64,000 nt of DNA from Roseivirga sp. UBA6061 (GTDB taxonomy: Bacteria > Bacteroidota > Bacteroidia > Cytophagales > Cyclobacteriaceae). Location of the stretch: contig DIYF01000119.1 in the NCBI GenBank assembly GCA_002427745.1, positions 11,370 to 75,369 of the forward strand, in the 5' to 3' direction. Below are positions 10,163-18,561 of this stretch, piece by piece (the first letter of the stretch is position 1; each line of letters opens with the position of its first letter). The notes beneath the pieces were generated by a model. It was not told the DNA's origin. It saw only the letters and a program-made list of their open reading frames with translations, and searched no databases. The translations under genes were made by a program, and so were the position numbers.

Positions 10163-11698
10163 ATGAAAAAACTCACCGTCTTTAGATTATTGATCGCATT
10201 TGGCCTGATAATACCCTTCGCCAAAAAGATATTTCTCATATCCTTTCTGAACATTCCGGAATTTCTGGAAGAGGCCCAACGACTCGCAGGTAGCCCGGTC
10301 GGAACAGATCAACTGGTCAGTTTTATGCAAAAGCAGGCAATTGCAGACAGCCTGATCCTTCTGTCACTCATACCCCTTATTTACTTCTTTATCTTAAAAA
10401 AACTGGATTCAAAAGGCCGGTTTATTCTTATATACCCTGTCGCGATAATCACCTCTGTGATATTGGGAATCGGATTGGCTTATCTGGACCAATACCTCAA
10501 TCCCTACTTCATGAGTGGTTATGCAGCGGTAACAGGGCAATCTTCATCTTTTGATCTCTTCTTCAGGTTGCAAACAGACAATGCGATTGACATCCTCAAC
10601 ATTTTCTTTATCACGGGCCTGATCTATAAAATTGAAGGATTGCTCTTCAGTTCTGATGTCAGTATCCGGGAAATACTAAGTCGGACCAATACAGGTTTCT
10701 GGATTGTACTGTCGATCACAACCATCCCTGTCTTACTAATCATCTACCCGCGTTCATTTATCTCTCCAGGCCAGTTTTTTCTTATTCTTCCTCAAATAGT
10801 CTCGGTTGGCGCACTGTCTCTCGTTGTCGCCTTATTCTTCCTCCGAAGTTTCTATGAGCGCCCGGAGTTCGGCTTAAAAACATTCCTGACATGCTTTCAA
10901 AGGACTTTGTTTCCTTCACTTGGCATCGTGAGCACTGTTCTTGTCGCGCGCACCTGGCATTATGAGGATTCGCTGGCCTTTGGTGATTTCTACACCGGAC
11001 TGATGCTTACATCCGTCATTTATATCCTGGTTGTTTGTGCATTGAGTTATTTTCTGTTCAGACTTGACGTTGGAGGTATAAAAAACACCATGTTGCTAAA
11101 GCTCAGGCTCAACAAATCCAGTTCAGAGCTCAACCTTCTTAAATCACAGGTAAACCCACACTTTCTCTTTAATTCCCTCAATACACTTTACGGCATTGCA
11201 CTTCAGGAAGAAGCCCTGAAAGCGGCTGATGGTATTCAGAAACTCAGCAACATGATGCGATTTATGCTTGAGGAGAACACAGCAGATAAAATTGAGTTAT
11301 CCCGGGAAATAGAGTACATCCATAATTATATTGATTTACAAAAGCTGAGACTGGCTCCAACAGAGAAAATGGTCTTGGATATAAATATAGAGGAACCCTG
11401 TTCCGGAGAAATTACACCCATGCTGATCATCCCTTTCATCGAAAATGCCTTTAAACATGGCATAAGTTTTCAGGAGAAATCCTGGATTGACCTACACCTG
11501 AGCTGTCAGCCTGAAGAAGTCAGTCTGAAGATCAAAAACAGCAAGCATGCAAAAAGCGGAGTCAGAGACAAGCAAGGTGGCATCGGTATCGAAAATGTGA
11601 GAAAGAGGCTTGATATTCTCTATCCTGATACTCACTTGCTCAAAATTGAGAATAAGGAGAGCTCATACAGTGTTTCACTGAAAATTCCACTGCAATGA
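10163..11698 (+). CDS. LytS/YpdA-type sensor histidine kinase
   Basis: 511 aa. The N-terminal 300 residues are a polytopic membrane region (about seven to eight hydrophobic segments). The kinase core is of the His_kinase/HATPase type used by LytS: QVNPHFLFNSLNTLYG with the phosphorylatable H333, and a short HATPase domain with PFIENAFKHG and GGIGIENVRKRL. It overlaps the LytTR regulator gene by four bases (ATGA), so the pair is a two-component system. The sensed signal is unknown; no extracytoplasmic sensor domain of size is visible. Confidence 0.9.
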   Translation: MKKLTVFRLLIAFGLIIPFAKKIFLISFLNIPEFLEEAQRLAGSPVGTDQLVSFMQKQAIADSLILLSLIPLIYFFILKKLDSKGRFILIYPVAIITSVILGIGLAYLDQYLNPYFMSGYAAVTGQSSSFDLFFRLQTDNAIDILNIFFITGLIYKIEGLLFSSDVSIREILSRTNTGFWIVLSITTIPVLLIIYPRSFISPGQFFLILPQIVSVGALSLVVALFFLRSFYERPEFGLKTFLTCFQRTLFPSLGIVSTVLVARTWHYEDSLAFGDFYTGLMLTSVIYILVVCALSYFLFRLDVGGIKNTMLLKLRLNKSSSELNLLKSQVNPHFLFNSLNTLYGIALQEEALKAADGIQKLSNMMRFMLEENTADKIELSREIEYIHNYIDLQKLRLAPTEKMVLDINIEEPCSGEITPMLIIPFIENAFKHGISFQEKSWIDLHLSCQPEEVSLKIKNSKHAKSGVRDKQGGIGIENVRKRLDILYPDTHLLKIENKESSYSVSLKIPLQ

Positions 11699-12357
11699 TA
11701 AGGGCCATTGCCATTGATGATGAGCCAATAGCTCTGCAGGTTATTGAGAGACATGCAGACAAAATTCCGTACCTACACCTGGTTCGCTCTTTCACCAATG
11801 CCTTTGAAGCCATAGATTTTCTCAGAAACGAGCGGGTAGACCTTATTTTTCTGGACATTCAAATGCCGGATATTTCAGGACTGGAGTTTCTCAACAGCCT
11901 CTCTGTAAAACCACCAATTGTTTTCACCACAGCCTACTCACAATATGCTGTAGAAAGCTATGAGCAGGGTGCGATAGACTACCTGCTAAAACCCTTTGAC
12001 TTCGGGCGGTTCTTAAAAGCGGTTAACAGAGTGGCAGAGCAGGGTCAACAGCATGAAACCTACATCTTTCTCAAAACAGGCTTTGACTATGTGAGATTAG
12101 AAGTCCGGCAGATTCTCTATGCCAAAGCTGAAGGCAATTATGTGAAATTTATTACTGCTGAAAAGAGCATAATGAGTCGTATGAAAATGAAAGAAGTCGA
12201 GGCGGCTCTTGACCCAGGTACCTTTATCAAAGTCCATCGGTCTTACATTGTGAACCGAACAGTTATTGATAAAATAGAGAAACATCAGATCCACATTCAA
12301 CAAGACCTGATACCTATTAGCCAAACCTACTACGAGCAGCTCATTACTCAGCTTTAG
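11695..12357 (+). CDS. LytTR-family response regulator
   Basis: 220 aa. A receiver domain occupies residues 1-115 with acidic pocket D8-D9, phospho-acceptor D54 in FLDIQMPD and K99 in YLLKPF. Residues about 120-220 form a LytTR DNA-binding domain (ILYAKAEGNYVKF, FIKVHRSYIVNRTVID). The start codon overlaps the kinase stop, so both proteins are made from one message. Targets are unknown; the decarboxylase gene 33 bp downstream may be transcribed with it. Confidence 0.92.
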   Translation: MIRAIAIDDEPIALQVIERHADKIPYLHLVRSFTNAFEAIDFLRNERVDLIFLDIQMPDISGLEFLNSLSVKPPIVFTTAYSQYAVESYEQGAIDYLLKPFDFGRFLKAVNRVAEQGQQHETYIFLKTGFDYVRLEVRQILYAKAEGNYVKFITAEKSIMSRMKMKEVEAALDPGTFIKVHRSYIVNRTVIDKIEKHQIHIQQDLIPISQTYYEQLITQL

Positions 12358-12390
12358 TTTGCTAAATTCGCTGCTGACAAACAGCAGCAT

Positions 12391-13824
12391 ATGAACAGCG
12401 AAGAATTTCGAAAATACGGCCATGAGCTGGTAGACTGGATGGCAGATTACTTTGAGGATGTAGAGTCTTACCCGGTACTACCGGATGTGGCTCCCGGAGA
12501 CATCATGAGGCAAATACCGGATAAAGCCCCGGAACAACCCGAAGGTTTTGAATCCATTTTCAGCGACTTCAAGTCGAAAATACTACCGGGCATGACACAT
12601 TGGGAGAGCCCCAATTTCATGGCTTATTTTCCCGCCAATAAGAGCAAGGCCTCCGTTCTGGCAGAAATGCTGATGTCTACCATGGGGGCACAATGCATGA
12701 TGTGGCTTACCTCTCCGGCAGCTGCCGAACTGGAAGAGCAAATGATGAACTGGCTGCGTGATATGCTGGGGCTTCCGCAACATTTTACAGGCTGTATTCA
12801 GGACACTGCCTCCACGGCCACGCTATGCGCCATTCTGACCGCAAGGGAGCAGGCAACGCAGTATGGGATTAACCGAAAAGGCTTTGCCGGTGATGAAAAG
12901 TTCACGATTTACTGCTCCGAGCAAATTCATTCCTCAATAGATAAGGGAGCCAAAATTGCGGGCATCGGGCAGAATCAGGTCAGGAAAATTCCTACAGATG
13001 CGCAGTATGCTTTAAAAGCCGATCTACTCAGGCAGTTTATCGAACAGGACATAGCCGATGGTTTCAGGCCGCTTTGCGTTGTATCAGCCATTGGTACTAC
13101 GGGAACAACAGCCGTAGACCCCATAGCCGCCATCAGTGATATATGTGAAGAATTTAACATCTGGCACCATGTGGATGCTGCCTATGCCGGCACAGTCCTT
13201 GTTTTGCCGGAAATGCGCTGGATGTCTGAAGGGGTAGAACGAGCAGATAGCTTTGTATTTAACCCTCATAAATGGATGTTTACCAATTTCGATTGTACCG
13301 CCTATTTTGTAAAAGACCCCGCTGCCCTCGTAAACACCTTTGCCATTTCACTGGATATCCTGAAAACGGATGTAGATAACGAGGTAAAGAACTATCGCGA
13401 CTGGGGCATACCCCTGGGCCGCAGATTCCGCGCTCTTAAGCTCTGGTTTGTGATCCGTGAAATGGGAGTAAGCGGCATACAGGAGAAGATAAGAAGCCAT
13501 ATCGCTTATGGACAATGGCTCCGAACTGAAATTGAAGCACATAGTGATTTTGAATTGCTGGCCCCCGTGATTCTTAATACTCTGAATTTCCGATTCAGGG
13601 CAGATGAGGCCGAAAGCACGCTGAATGAACTCAATAAGCAGATCATGGACAATGTGAATAAGTCAGGAAAGCTCTTCTTTGTGCAAAATGTTCTCGAAGG
13701 CAGATTTGCCCTCAGACTGGCTTTTGGCGGAACAGAGCTGGAGAAACGACATGTTGAAAATGCCTGGAAGCTTATCAGGGAAGAAGCCGTACGGGTTTAT
13801 CAGCAGTTTAAACAAAAGACCTGA
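12391..13824 (+). CDS. PLP-dependent group II decarboxylase (aromatic L-amino acid decarboxylase family)
   Basis: 477 aa cytosolic pyridoxal-phosphate enzyme. The PLP lysine is K294 in NPHKWMF, H180 in SEQIHSS stacks on the cofactor and D262 in HHVDAAYAG pairs with the pyridine nitrogen. N-terminal LVDWMADYFEDVESYPVLP is typical of the DOPA/tryptophan decarboxylase family, which converts aromatic amino acids to amines. Substrate (Tyr, Trp, Phe or DOPA) cannot be assigned. It begins 33 bp after the LytTR regulator, which could control it. Confidence 0.9.
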   Translation: MNSEEFRKYGHELVDWMADYFEDVESYPVLPDVAPGDIMRQIPDKAPEQPEGFESIFSDFKSKILPGMTHWESPNFMAYFPANKSKASVLAEMLMSTMGAQCMMWLTSPAAAELEEQMMNWLRDMLGLPQHFTGCIQDTASTATLCAILTAREQATQYGINRKGFAGDEKFTIYCSEQIHSSIDKGAKIAGIGQNQVRKIPTDAQYALKADLLRQFIEQDIADGFRPLCVVSAIGTTGTTAVDPIAAISDICEEFNIWHHVDAAYAGTVLVLPEMRWMSEGVERADSFVFNPHKWMFTNFDCTAYFVKDPAALVNTFAISLDILKTDVDNEVKNYRDWGIPLGRRFRALKLWFVIREMGVSGIQEKIRSHIAYGQWLRTEIEAHSDFELLAPVILNTLNFRFRADEAESTLNELNKQIMDNVNKSGKLFFVQNVLEGRFALRLAFGGTELEKRHVENAWKLIREEAVRVYQQFKQKT

Positions 13825-13841
13825 GCGACTGTTTTTTGAGC

Positions 13842-14393
13842 ATGTATAAACTTTCTTTTACACTGGCATGTGTCTTTCTGATTTTATCGGGGTGTAATCC
13901 GGATAAAAACAAGAAAGTTGATCAAACAACTATATCCTTTGCAACAAATGATGCCAGCAAGCTCTTCTTCAAAAACCTGAGACAACCTTACTATGATAAG
14001 GAGGAGATGGCGGCTGCCAAAATGGACGTTTACCGACTCAAAAAGAGAAATACCGCTAATGAACATCCGGTTATCAATCTGGCCATCGTAAATAACTGGC
14101 GTTATGATGAGGCCTATTTACTGCTGGAGCCTAACAGCCTCCTGTCATTAAGTGAATTAGCCGTGAGCTGGGTTAAGGAAAGTAGTAGGGAAGAGGGTAC
14201 CGTCTCGTTTGAAAACGGCAATAAGCAAAGCATTGTCAGATTTGCCGATCAGATATACGCACTCATTCAGCAGGAAGCAACACTTACTGTGAGTGTAGGA
14301 GATAAAAGTATGGATATACTCGAAACGGCTGAAGACAGAGAAGCCTTCAGAATCACTATGGTCGATTACTATCGCCTGGTACAGCGATTGTAA
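13842..14393 (+). CDS. Hypothetical lipoprotein, 183 aa
   Basis: Start taken at ATG 13842; a TTG two codons upstream is possible but adds nothing. The first 20 residues are a lipoprotein signal with lipobox LSGC. The mature protein has no family I recognise; it is alpha-rich with a YDEAYLLLEPN stretch and no catalytic motif. It begins 17 bp after the decarboxylase gene and is probably co-transcribed. Its stop abuts a small convergent membrane-protein gene. Confidence 0.7.
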   Translation: MYKLSFTLACVFLILSGCNPDKNKKVDQTTISFATNDASKLFFKNLRQPYYDKEEMAAAKMDVYRLKKRNTANEHPVINLAIVNNWRYDEAYLLLEPNSLLSLSELAVSWVKESSREEGTVSFENGNKQSIVRFADQIYALIQQEATLTVSVGDKSMDILETAEDREAFRITMVDYYRLVQRL

Positions 14394-14528
14394 TTAATGC
14401 TCTTCTTTCTTCTTTTTGCCTTTGAAGAATACATCGTGCTGGCTTATTGCGCTTACCGCAGCAATCAGCACTACTACTATCCAAAGAAAGGTATTGGCGC
14501 CACCGCCTATTGGAGGATCAAATAACAT
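14394..14528 (-). CDS. Small single-pass membrane protein, 44 aa
   Basis: A short reading frame with ATG at 14528 and TAA at 14394. It encodes a Pro/Gly-containing start (MLFDPPIGGG), one clear transmembrane helix (about residues 13-29, rich in Ile/Val/Ala) and a Lys/Glu-rich cytoplasmic tail ending KKKKEEH. The sharp hydrophobic then charged pattern and tight end-to-end packing against the convergent lipoprotein gene suggest a real gene. Function unknown; no homologue can be claimed from sequence alone. Confidence 0.55.
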   Translation of the reverse strand: MLFDPPIGGGANTFLWIVVVLIAAVSAISQHDVFFKGKKKKEEH

Positions 14529-14714
14529 TGTTCTTGTCTTTTAGCGGAGGCAAAGATATTACAAAAAGCCTATGTTAAGAAACTGTTCACATTTTTTTAA
14601 CAGGGCTGTAATAATTCGGTTAAACTGGGCTCAAAATGTAATAATAACTTAACTATTTCTTGGTCAAAAACAGGCGCTCTTCCTTCTAATTTCGGGCATC
14701 CTTATGGTACTGGA

Positions 14715-14948
14715 ATGAAGAACTCTCTCAGAATAGAACGCAAAAGAAAAAAGATCACGCAAGAGCAGCTTGCCGGTTTGGTTGGTGTCTCTCGCCAGAG
14801 CATTAATGCCATTGAGCGTGGCAAATACACTCCCTCTACTGTATTAGCGCTTAAAATTTCAGAGATTTTCAACACTACGGTCAATAGTCTTTTCGAACTG
14901 GAGCCTCTCGATCACCAAAGAAAAAACGGTGTGGCTCAGGTAGACTGA
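14715..14948 (+). CDS. XRE/Cro-type HTH regulator (YozG-like)
   Basis: 77 aa, nearly all a helix-turn-helix domain: RIERKRKKITQEQLAGLVGV, then SRQSINAIERGKYTPS, then ALKISEIFNTTVNSLFEL. This compact form resembles the YozG/YgzD-type regulators, often paired with a membrane protein. Here the divergent 44-aa membrane protein lies 186 bp away, which may or may not be related. No effector domain is present. Confidence 0.85.
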   Translation: MKNSLRIERKRKKITQEQLAGLVGVSRQSINAIERGKYTPSTVLALKISEIFNTTVNSLFELEPLDHQRKNGVAQVD

Positions 14949-14977
14949 TTCTAAAAAGCCGGTATTACCCTACCCAA

Positions 14978-15400
14978 CTAACTACCGAAGGCGGTAAGTA
15001 CCAGCCTGCGTTGCCCTCCGTAATTGCGGTGCTCACACAGATAAATTCCCTGCCAGGTACCTAAATTTAATCTGCCATTGGTAATGGGCACCGTTACGGA
15101 ACTGCCCAATAGCGAAGACTTGATATGTGAGGTCATATCATCTGGACCTTCAAAAGTATGCTTGAAATAGGTAGCCGATTCCGGTACCAGCACATTGAAA
15201 TGAGATTCAAAATCTTCCCTGACGGTAGGGTCCGCATTCTCATTGATCGTAAGGCTGGCCGAAGTATGTTTGATAAATACCTGTAGCAATCCGGCATTCA
15301 ATTGCGAAATTTCCGGAAGCCCTTCCAGTATTTCATGCGTGATCAAATGAAAGCCTCTTTTGAAGGCGGGTAGCTGTATTTCCTGCTGGAAAGTCTGCAT
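14978..15400 (-). CDS. yjbQ: YjbQ/UPF0047 family protein
   Basis: 140 aa, full length for the UPF0047 family, some of whose members have weak thiamine-phosphate synthase activity; the physiological role is unsettled. Conserved blocks are visible: FIKHTSASLTINENADPTV, the DDMTSHIKSSLLG stretch and the C-terminal GTWQGIYLCEHR. The ATG at 15400 shares one base with the prfA stop codon (TAATG), so translation is likely coupled to prfA. Confidence 0.9.
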   Translation of the reverse strand: MQTFQQEIQLPAFKRGFHLITHEILEGLPEISQLNAGLLQVFIKHTSASLTINENADPTVREDFESHFNVLVPESATYFKHTFEGPDDMTSHIKSSLLGSSVTVPITNGRLNLGTWQGIYLCEHRNYGGQRRLVLTAFGS

Positions 15401-16473
15401 TATTCGTTGGAGCCGTCCTGGAGGCGGTCTGCGTTCTCTGCGATTCTCAGGTTTTCCACAAAATCAAGTAGCTGTCCATCCATTACATTAGGCAGGTTAT
15501 GTACTGAGTACCCGATACGATGGTCGGTGACCCGCCCCTGAGGATAGTTATAGGTCCTGATTTTATCAGACCGGTCACCACTGCCTACCAACGATTTACG
15601 ATGATCTGCCACTTCATCCTGCTGCTTTTTCAGCTCCTGCTCATAAAGCCTCGAACGCAGTACCGTAAGTGCTTTGTCATAGTTCTTATGCTGCGAGCGC
15701 CCATCCTGGCACTCTACCACAATACCGGTAGGAATATGGGTAAGTCTCACGGCTGATTCAGTCTTGTTTACGTGCTGGCCACCTGCTCCTGAACTACGAT
15801 AGGTGTCTTTTTTCACATCTTTCATGTTCAGGTCAACGTCTACATCTTCTACCTCAGGCATTACAGCCACAGAAGCAGCAGAGGTATGTACTCTGCCCTG
15901 AGACTCGGTCACCGGTACACGCTGCACACGATGCACACCAGATTCAAACTTCAGCGAACCGTAGACATCTTCGCCCACCACGCTGAACACAATCTCTTTA
16001 AAACCTCCTGAGCTGGCTTCATTAAGGCTTATCAGTTCCTTCTTCCAGCCCTGACCTTCTATAAAGCGGGTATACATACGATAAAGGTCCCCTGCAAAAA
16101 TACCAGCCTCATCACCTCCGGCTCCGGCCCTGATCTCCATGATCACGTCTTTCGAGTCGTCCGGATCTTTAGGAATCAGCAGTACCTTCAGTTCCTCCTC
16201 CAGCACAGTATTGCGCTCATTCAGCTCCTCCAGCTCCATTTTGGCCATTTCCCTGAACTCCTCATCCTTCTCTGTTTTGAGTATCTCCTTGGAAGACTCG
16301 ATGTTATCGAGCACATTCTGATAGTCGTCATAGACCTTGACAATCTTTTCCAGGTCTTTGTACTCCTTGCTCAGTTTAGAATACGCCTTCATATCAGACA
16401 TGGCGTCTGGCTGAACAATGAGCTGACCCACCTCCTCAAATCTGTCTTTTATCGCTGCAAGCTTTTCAAGCAT
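15400..16473 (-). CDS. prfA: Peptide chain release factor 1
   Basis: Release factor that terminates translation at UAA and UAG. I use ATG 16473, preceded by AAGGA at good spacing, giving 357 aa; a TTG 18 bp upstream is also in frame. The tripeptide anticodon is PVT at residues 187-189 (RVPVTESQGR), the signature of RF1 rather than RF2 (SPF), and the catalytic GGQ is at 231-233 in SSGAGGQHVNKTES. Ribosomal GTP-independent class I factor; full length and apparently intact. Divergent from a lipoprotein gene, with yjbQ downstream in the same transcript. Confidence 0.97.
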   Translation of the reverse strand: MLEKLAAIKDRFEEVGQLIVQPDAMSDMKAYSKLSKEYKDLEKIVKVYDDYQNVLDNIESSKEILKTEKDEEFREMAKMELEELNERNTVLEEELKVLLIPKDPDDSKDVIMEIRAGAGGDEAGIFAGDLYRMYTRFIEGQGWKKELISLNEASSGGFKEIVFSVVGEDVYGSLKFESGVHRVQRVPVTESQGRVHTSAASVAVMPEVEDVDVDLNMKDVKKDTYRSSGAGGQHVNKTESAVRLTHIPTGIVVECQDGRSQHKNYDKALTVLRSRLYEQELKKQQDEVADHRKSLVGSGDRSDKIRTYNYPQGRVTDHRIGYSVHNLPNVMDGQLLDFVENLRIAENADRLQDGSNE

Positions 16474-16511
16474 GGTTTCCTTTATTAGCAAGTAAAATTA
16501 ACAAACAAGAT

Positions 16512-16519
16512 TAACTTTG
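16512..16519 (+). promoter_or_regulatory. Bacteroidota-type -7 box upstream of the lipoprotein gene
   Basis: TAACTTTG matches the TAnnTTTG -7 consensus of the Bacteroidota primary sigma factor and sits 27 bp before the ATG at 16546. The spot 19 bp upstream where a TTG -33 box is expected reads AAG, so the promoter is only half supported. Confidence 0.4.
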
Positions 16520-16545
16520 TAGCCCAGATAAATCGCATTTGTCTT

Positions 16546-17022
16546 ATGAAAGGTAGCTTCTTTATTCTCGCTGTACTTGTTCTTTTTGCCTGCTCTGACG
16601 GAAAGGTAGACACCTCTCAGGTGCAGACTGAAATGAAAGCCCGAGAGGTAAAAGTAGTACCCGAAGCCAAAATACTGGAACGCGCCTTTCAGCTGGGAGA
16701 CAGCCTCCTGAGCACCGTGGACCAGACCAGAGGACTGAGCAAGGCATGGGGGGTTTACCAAAGCTGGCAAATCAGCGATATAACTATCAACTGCTCAATT
16801 CACTCATTCAAAACGCTGTATGAGATGGAAGAGAAGGAAAAGCAGGTTTTTGAGGCCTATCGTTACAGTGCTGAAAACAAGCAGCAGCCAGACCCTAACG
16901 TACAGCGCCTGCCGGGAGAAATTATGGTGTATAATGCCCCCTACCTGAAAGAAGGTGAATTATTAGGCATGTGGTCTATCAAGCTCCCCCGCAAATACAT
17001 CATCCTGACACTTCAGGAATAG
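16546..17022 (+). CDS. Hypothetical lipoprotein, 158 aa
   Basis: Lipoprotein signal with lipobox LFAC at residues 13-16. The mature part (AFQLGDSLL, INCSIHSFKTLYEMEEKEKQ, EIMVYNAPYLKEGELLGMWS) is weakly reminiscent of the DUF3365/Tll0287-like sensor domain, which often binds heme through CxxCH, but that motif is absent here. I therefore only call it a conserved-looking envelope protein. Divergent from prfA with a TAnnTTTG box in between. Confidence 0.7.
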   Translation: MKGSFFILAVLVLFACSDGKVDTSQVQTEMKAREVKVVPEAKILERAFQLGDSLLSTVDQTRGLSKAWGVYQSWQISDITINCSIHSFKTLYEMEEKEKQVFEAYRYSAENKQQPDPNVQRLPGEIMVYNAPYLKEGELLGMWSIKLPRKYIILTLQE

Positions 17023-17083
17023 CCCTGGCGGCCGGTAGGCGCAATAGTCAGAAAACGTATTTCTCAGCCCCCCTGGCAACTAC

Positions 17084-17650
17084 CTAACATAGCTCTTTGT
17101 ACCGGAAACAATCGGTAGTATGGTCGTTTACCAGCCCACAGGCCTGCATGTAAGCATACATAATCGTGCTTCCTACAAACTTAAAGCCCCGTTTCTTCAG
17201 GTCCTTACTCAGTGCATCAGACTCTGGCGTGGTGGCCGGCACTTCGCTTCTGTCTTTCCATTGGTTGATGATGGGTTTCCCATTCACAAATGACCAGACA
17301 TACTTATCGAATGATCCGAACTCTGCCTGGACTTCCAGGAACTTCTGTGCATTGACTACAGCACCATTAACCTTGAGCTTGTTTCTGATAATGCCCGGGT
17401 TTTGCAGCAATTCCTCAATTTTCTGCTGATCGTAATTTGCCACTGCTTCCGGATCAAAATTGGCAAAGCACTCACGATAGCCCTCACGCTTTTTGAGAAT
17501 AGTTGCCCAGTTCAGGCCTGCCTGAGCGCCCTCCAGAATGAGAAATTCAAAATGCACACGATCATCATGTACCGGCACTCCCCATTCCTCATCATGATAT
17601 TTTTCATAAGCCTCAAAGGTATCACGACTCCAGTAGCATCTTATTTTCAT
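17084..17650 (-). CDS. tag: DNA-3-methyladenine glycosylase I
   Basis: 188 aa base-excision repair enzyme that removes 3-methyladenine from alkylated DNA. Tag hallmarks: IRCYWSRDTFEAYEKYHDEE at the start with Zn ligand C5 and the downstream His, DEEWGVPVHDD, the helix-hairpin-helix-like LQNPGIIRNKLKVN region and C-terminal NDHTTDCFR with the remaining Zn ligands. Full length. It lies just upstream of its neighbours' convergent lipoprotein gene and 24 bp after the DUF2752 gene, so it may be read from the CD225-DUF2752 transcript. Confidence 0.95.
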   Translation of the reverse strand: MKIRCYWSRDTFEAYEKYHDEEWGVPVHDDRVHFEFLILEGAQAGLNWATILKKREGYRECFANFDPEAVANYDQQKIEELLQNPGIIRNKLKVNGAVVNAQKFLEVQAEFGSFDKYVWSFVNGKPIINQWKDRSEVPATTPESDALSKDLKKRGFKFVGSTIMYAYMQACGLVNDHTTDCFRYKELC

Positions 17651-17674
17651 TGGTTCAAATAGGTTATGCTGGCA

Positions 17675-18070
17675 TTAGGGCGCCAGTAACTCAAAAGGAT
17701 ATACAGTCAGATTTCGCAGCAACCAGAAGACCAACACCACGGAAAGCACAACCCAGGGAGCTTTGGGGTGATAGAACAACAGTTTCCGCTGTCTGCCATC
17801 TCTGTACTCCATAAAGCGCATGAAGTAATGATGACCTACCAGAATCAAAGCAGGTAAAAAGAGCGCATTATAACCTATGGTGCCTATAATATTTAAGTGA
17901 AGCAGGCTATGCAATGCCCGCTGACTCCCGCAGCCCGGACAATAAATACCTGTGGCCTCATGCAACGGACATTTCGGAAAAAAGTCGAAATCCGTAGGGT
18001 CATAGACAAAATAAAGGGATAGTAGTACTACGACTACTACCCCGATGAGTATATAGAGTGTCTTTTTCAA
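17675..18070 (-). CDS. DUF2752 membrane protein
   Basis: 131 aa with three hydrophobic segments and the family hallmark CPGCGSQRALHSLLHLN near residue 45. Function unknown in the family. The start is TTG at 18070, placed immediately after the TAA of the CD225-type gene with no spacer, which argues for translational coupling; the encoded N terminus KKTLYILIGVVVVVLLSL is a sensible first membrane helix. Confidence 0.85.
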   Translation of the reverse strand: MKKTLYILIGVVVVVLLSLYFVYDPTDFDFFPKCPLHEATGIYCPGCGSQRALHSLLHLNIIGTIGYNALFLPALILVGHHYFMRFMEYRDGRQRKLLFYHPKAPWVVLSVVLVFWLLRNLTVYPFELLAP

Positions 18071-18343
18071 TTAGAAATTGCCACTGGCTCCTAAAAACGC
18101 CAGTCCGCCAAGGAATACGATATAGATAATACCTACTACCAAAGCAGCTACGGCAGAAACGATAGCCCAGGTTTTAGCATTACTTGAAGCTTTCTCAGCT
18201 GCATCATAATTGCCGGCATCATATTCTGAATTTACTTTAGTTGCATAAACGATACTCACGATTCCTGCTGGCAGGCAGCAAAGGATAGTCGTAATAATTG
18301 CTACGGCCAGATAATTAGGCGGCCTTTGAGGTTGGTGTTCCAT
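18071..18343 (-). CDS. CD225/dispanin family membrane protein
   Basis: 90 aa with two transmembrane helices (about residues 11-30 and 52-80). The arrangement PPNYLAVAIITTILCCLPAG then VYATKVNSEYDAGNYDAAEK then NAKTWAIVSA matches the CD225 (interferon-induced transmembrane/dispanin) family. In Bacteroidota these are commonly encoded beside DUF2752 proteins, as here. Role unknown. Confidence 0.88.
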   Translation of the reverse strand: MEHQPQRPPNYLAVAIITTILCCLPAGIVSIVYATKVNSEYDAGNYDAAEKASSNAKTWAIVSAVAALVVGIIYIVFLGGLAFLGASGNF

Positions 18344-18561
18344 TACTTGTTAGGATTAGGTTGATAAATCTGATCATATAATGATACTAAAAATTTCCTT
18401 TAAAAGCTCACCTTAAGTATTCGAAAGAATCTTTCCGGCAAAAGAGCAAGGCACGTATTCTGTATGGTTTTCCTTACAATTCCGCAGCCTTAATAAAATT
18501 TAATTTTGATTTAAGTTCGTTTTAATACCTCACTGGTAGGTTGTGAAAAAATAACCTGCAC

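Noticed and set aside
16474..16491. TTG start for prfA six codons upstream
   Set aside because: The ATG at 16473 has an AAGGA ribosome binding site at proper spacing and gives the normal RF1 length.
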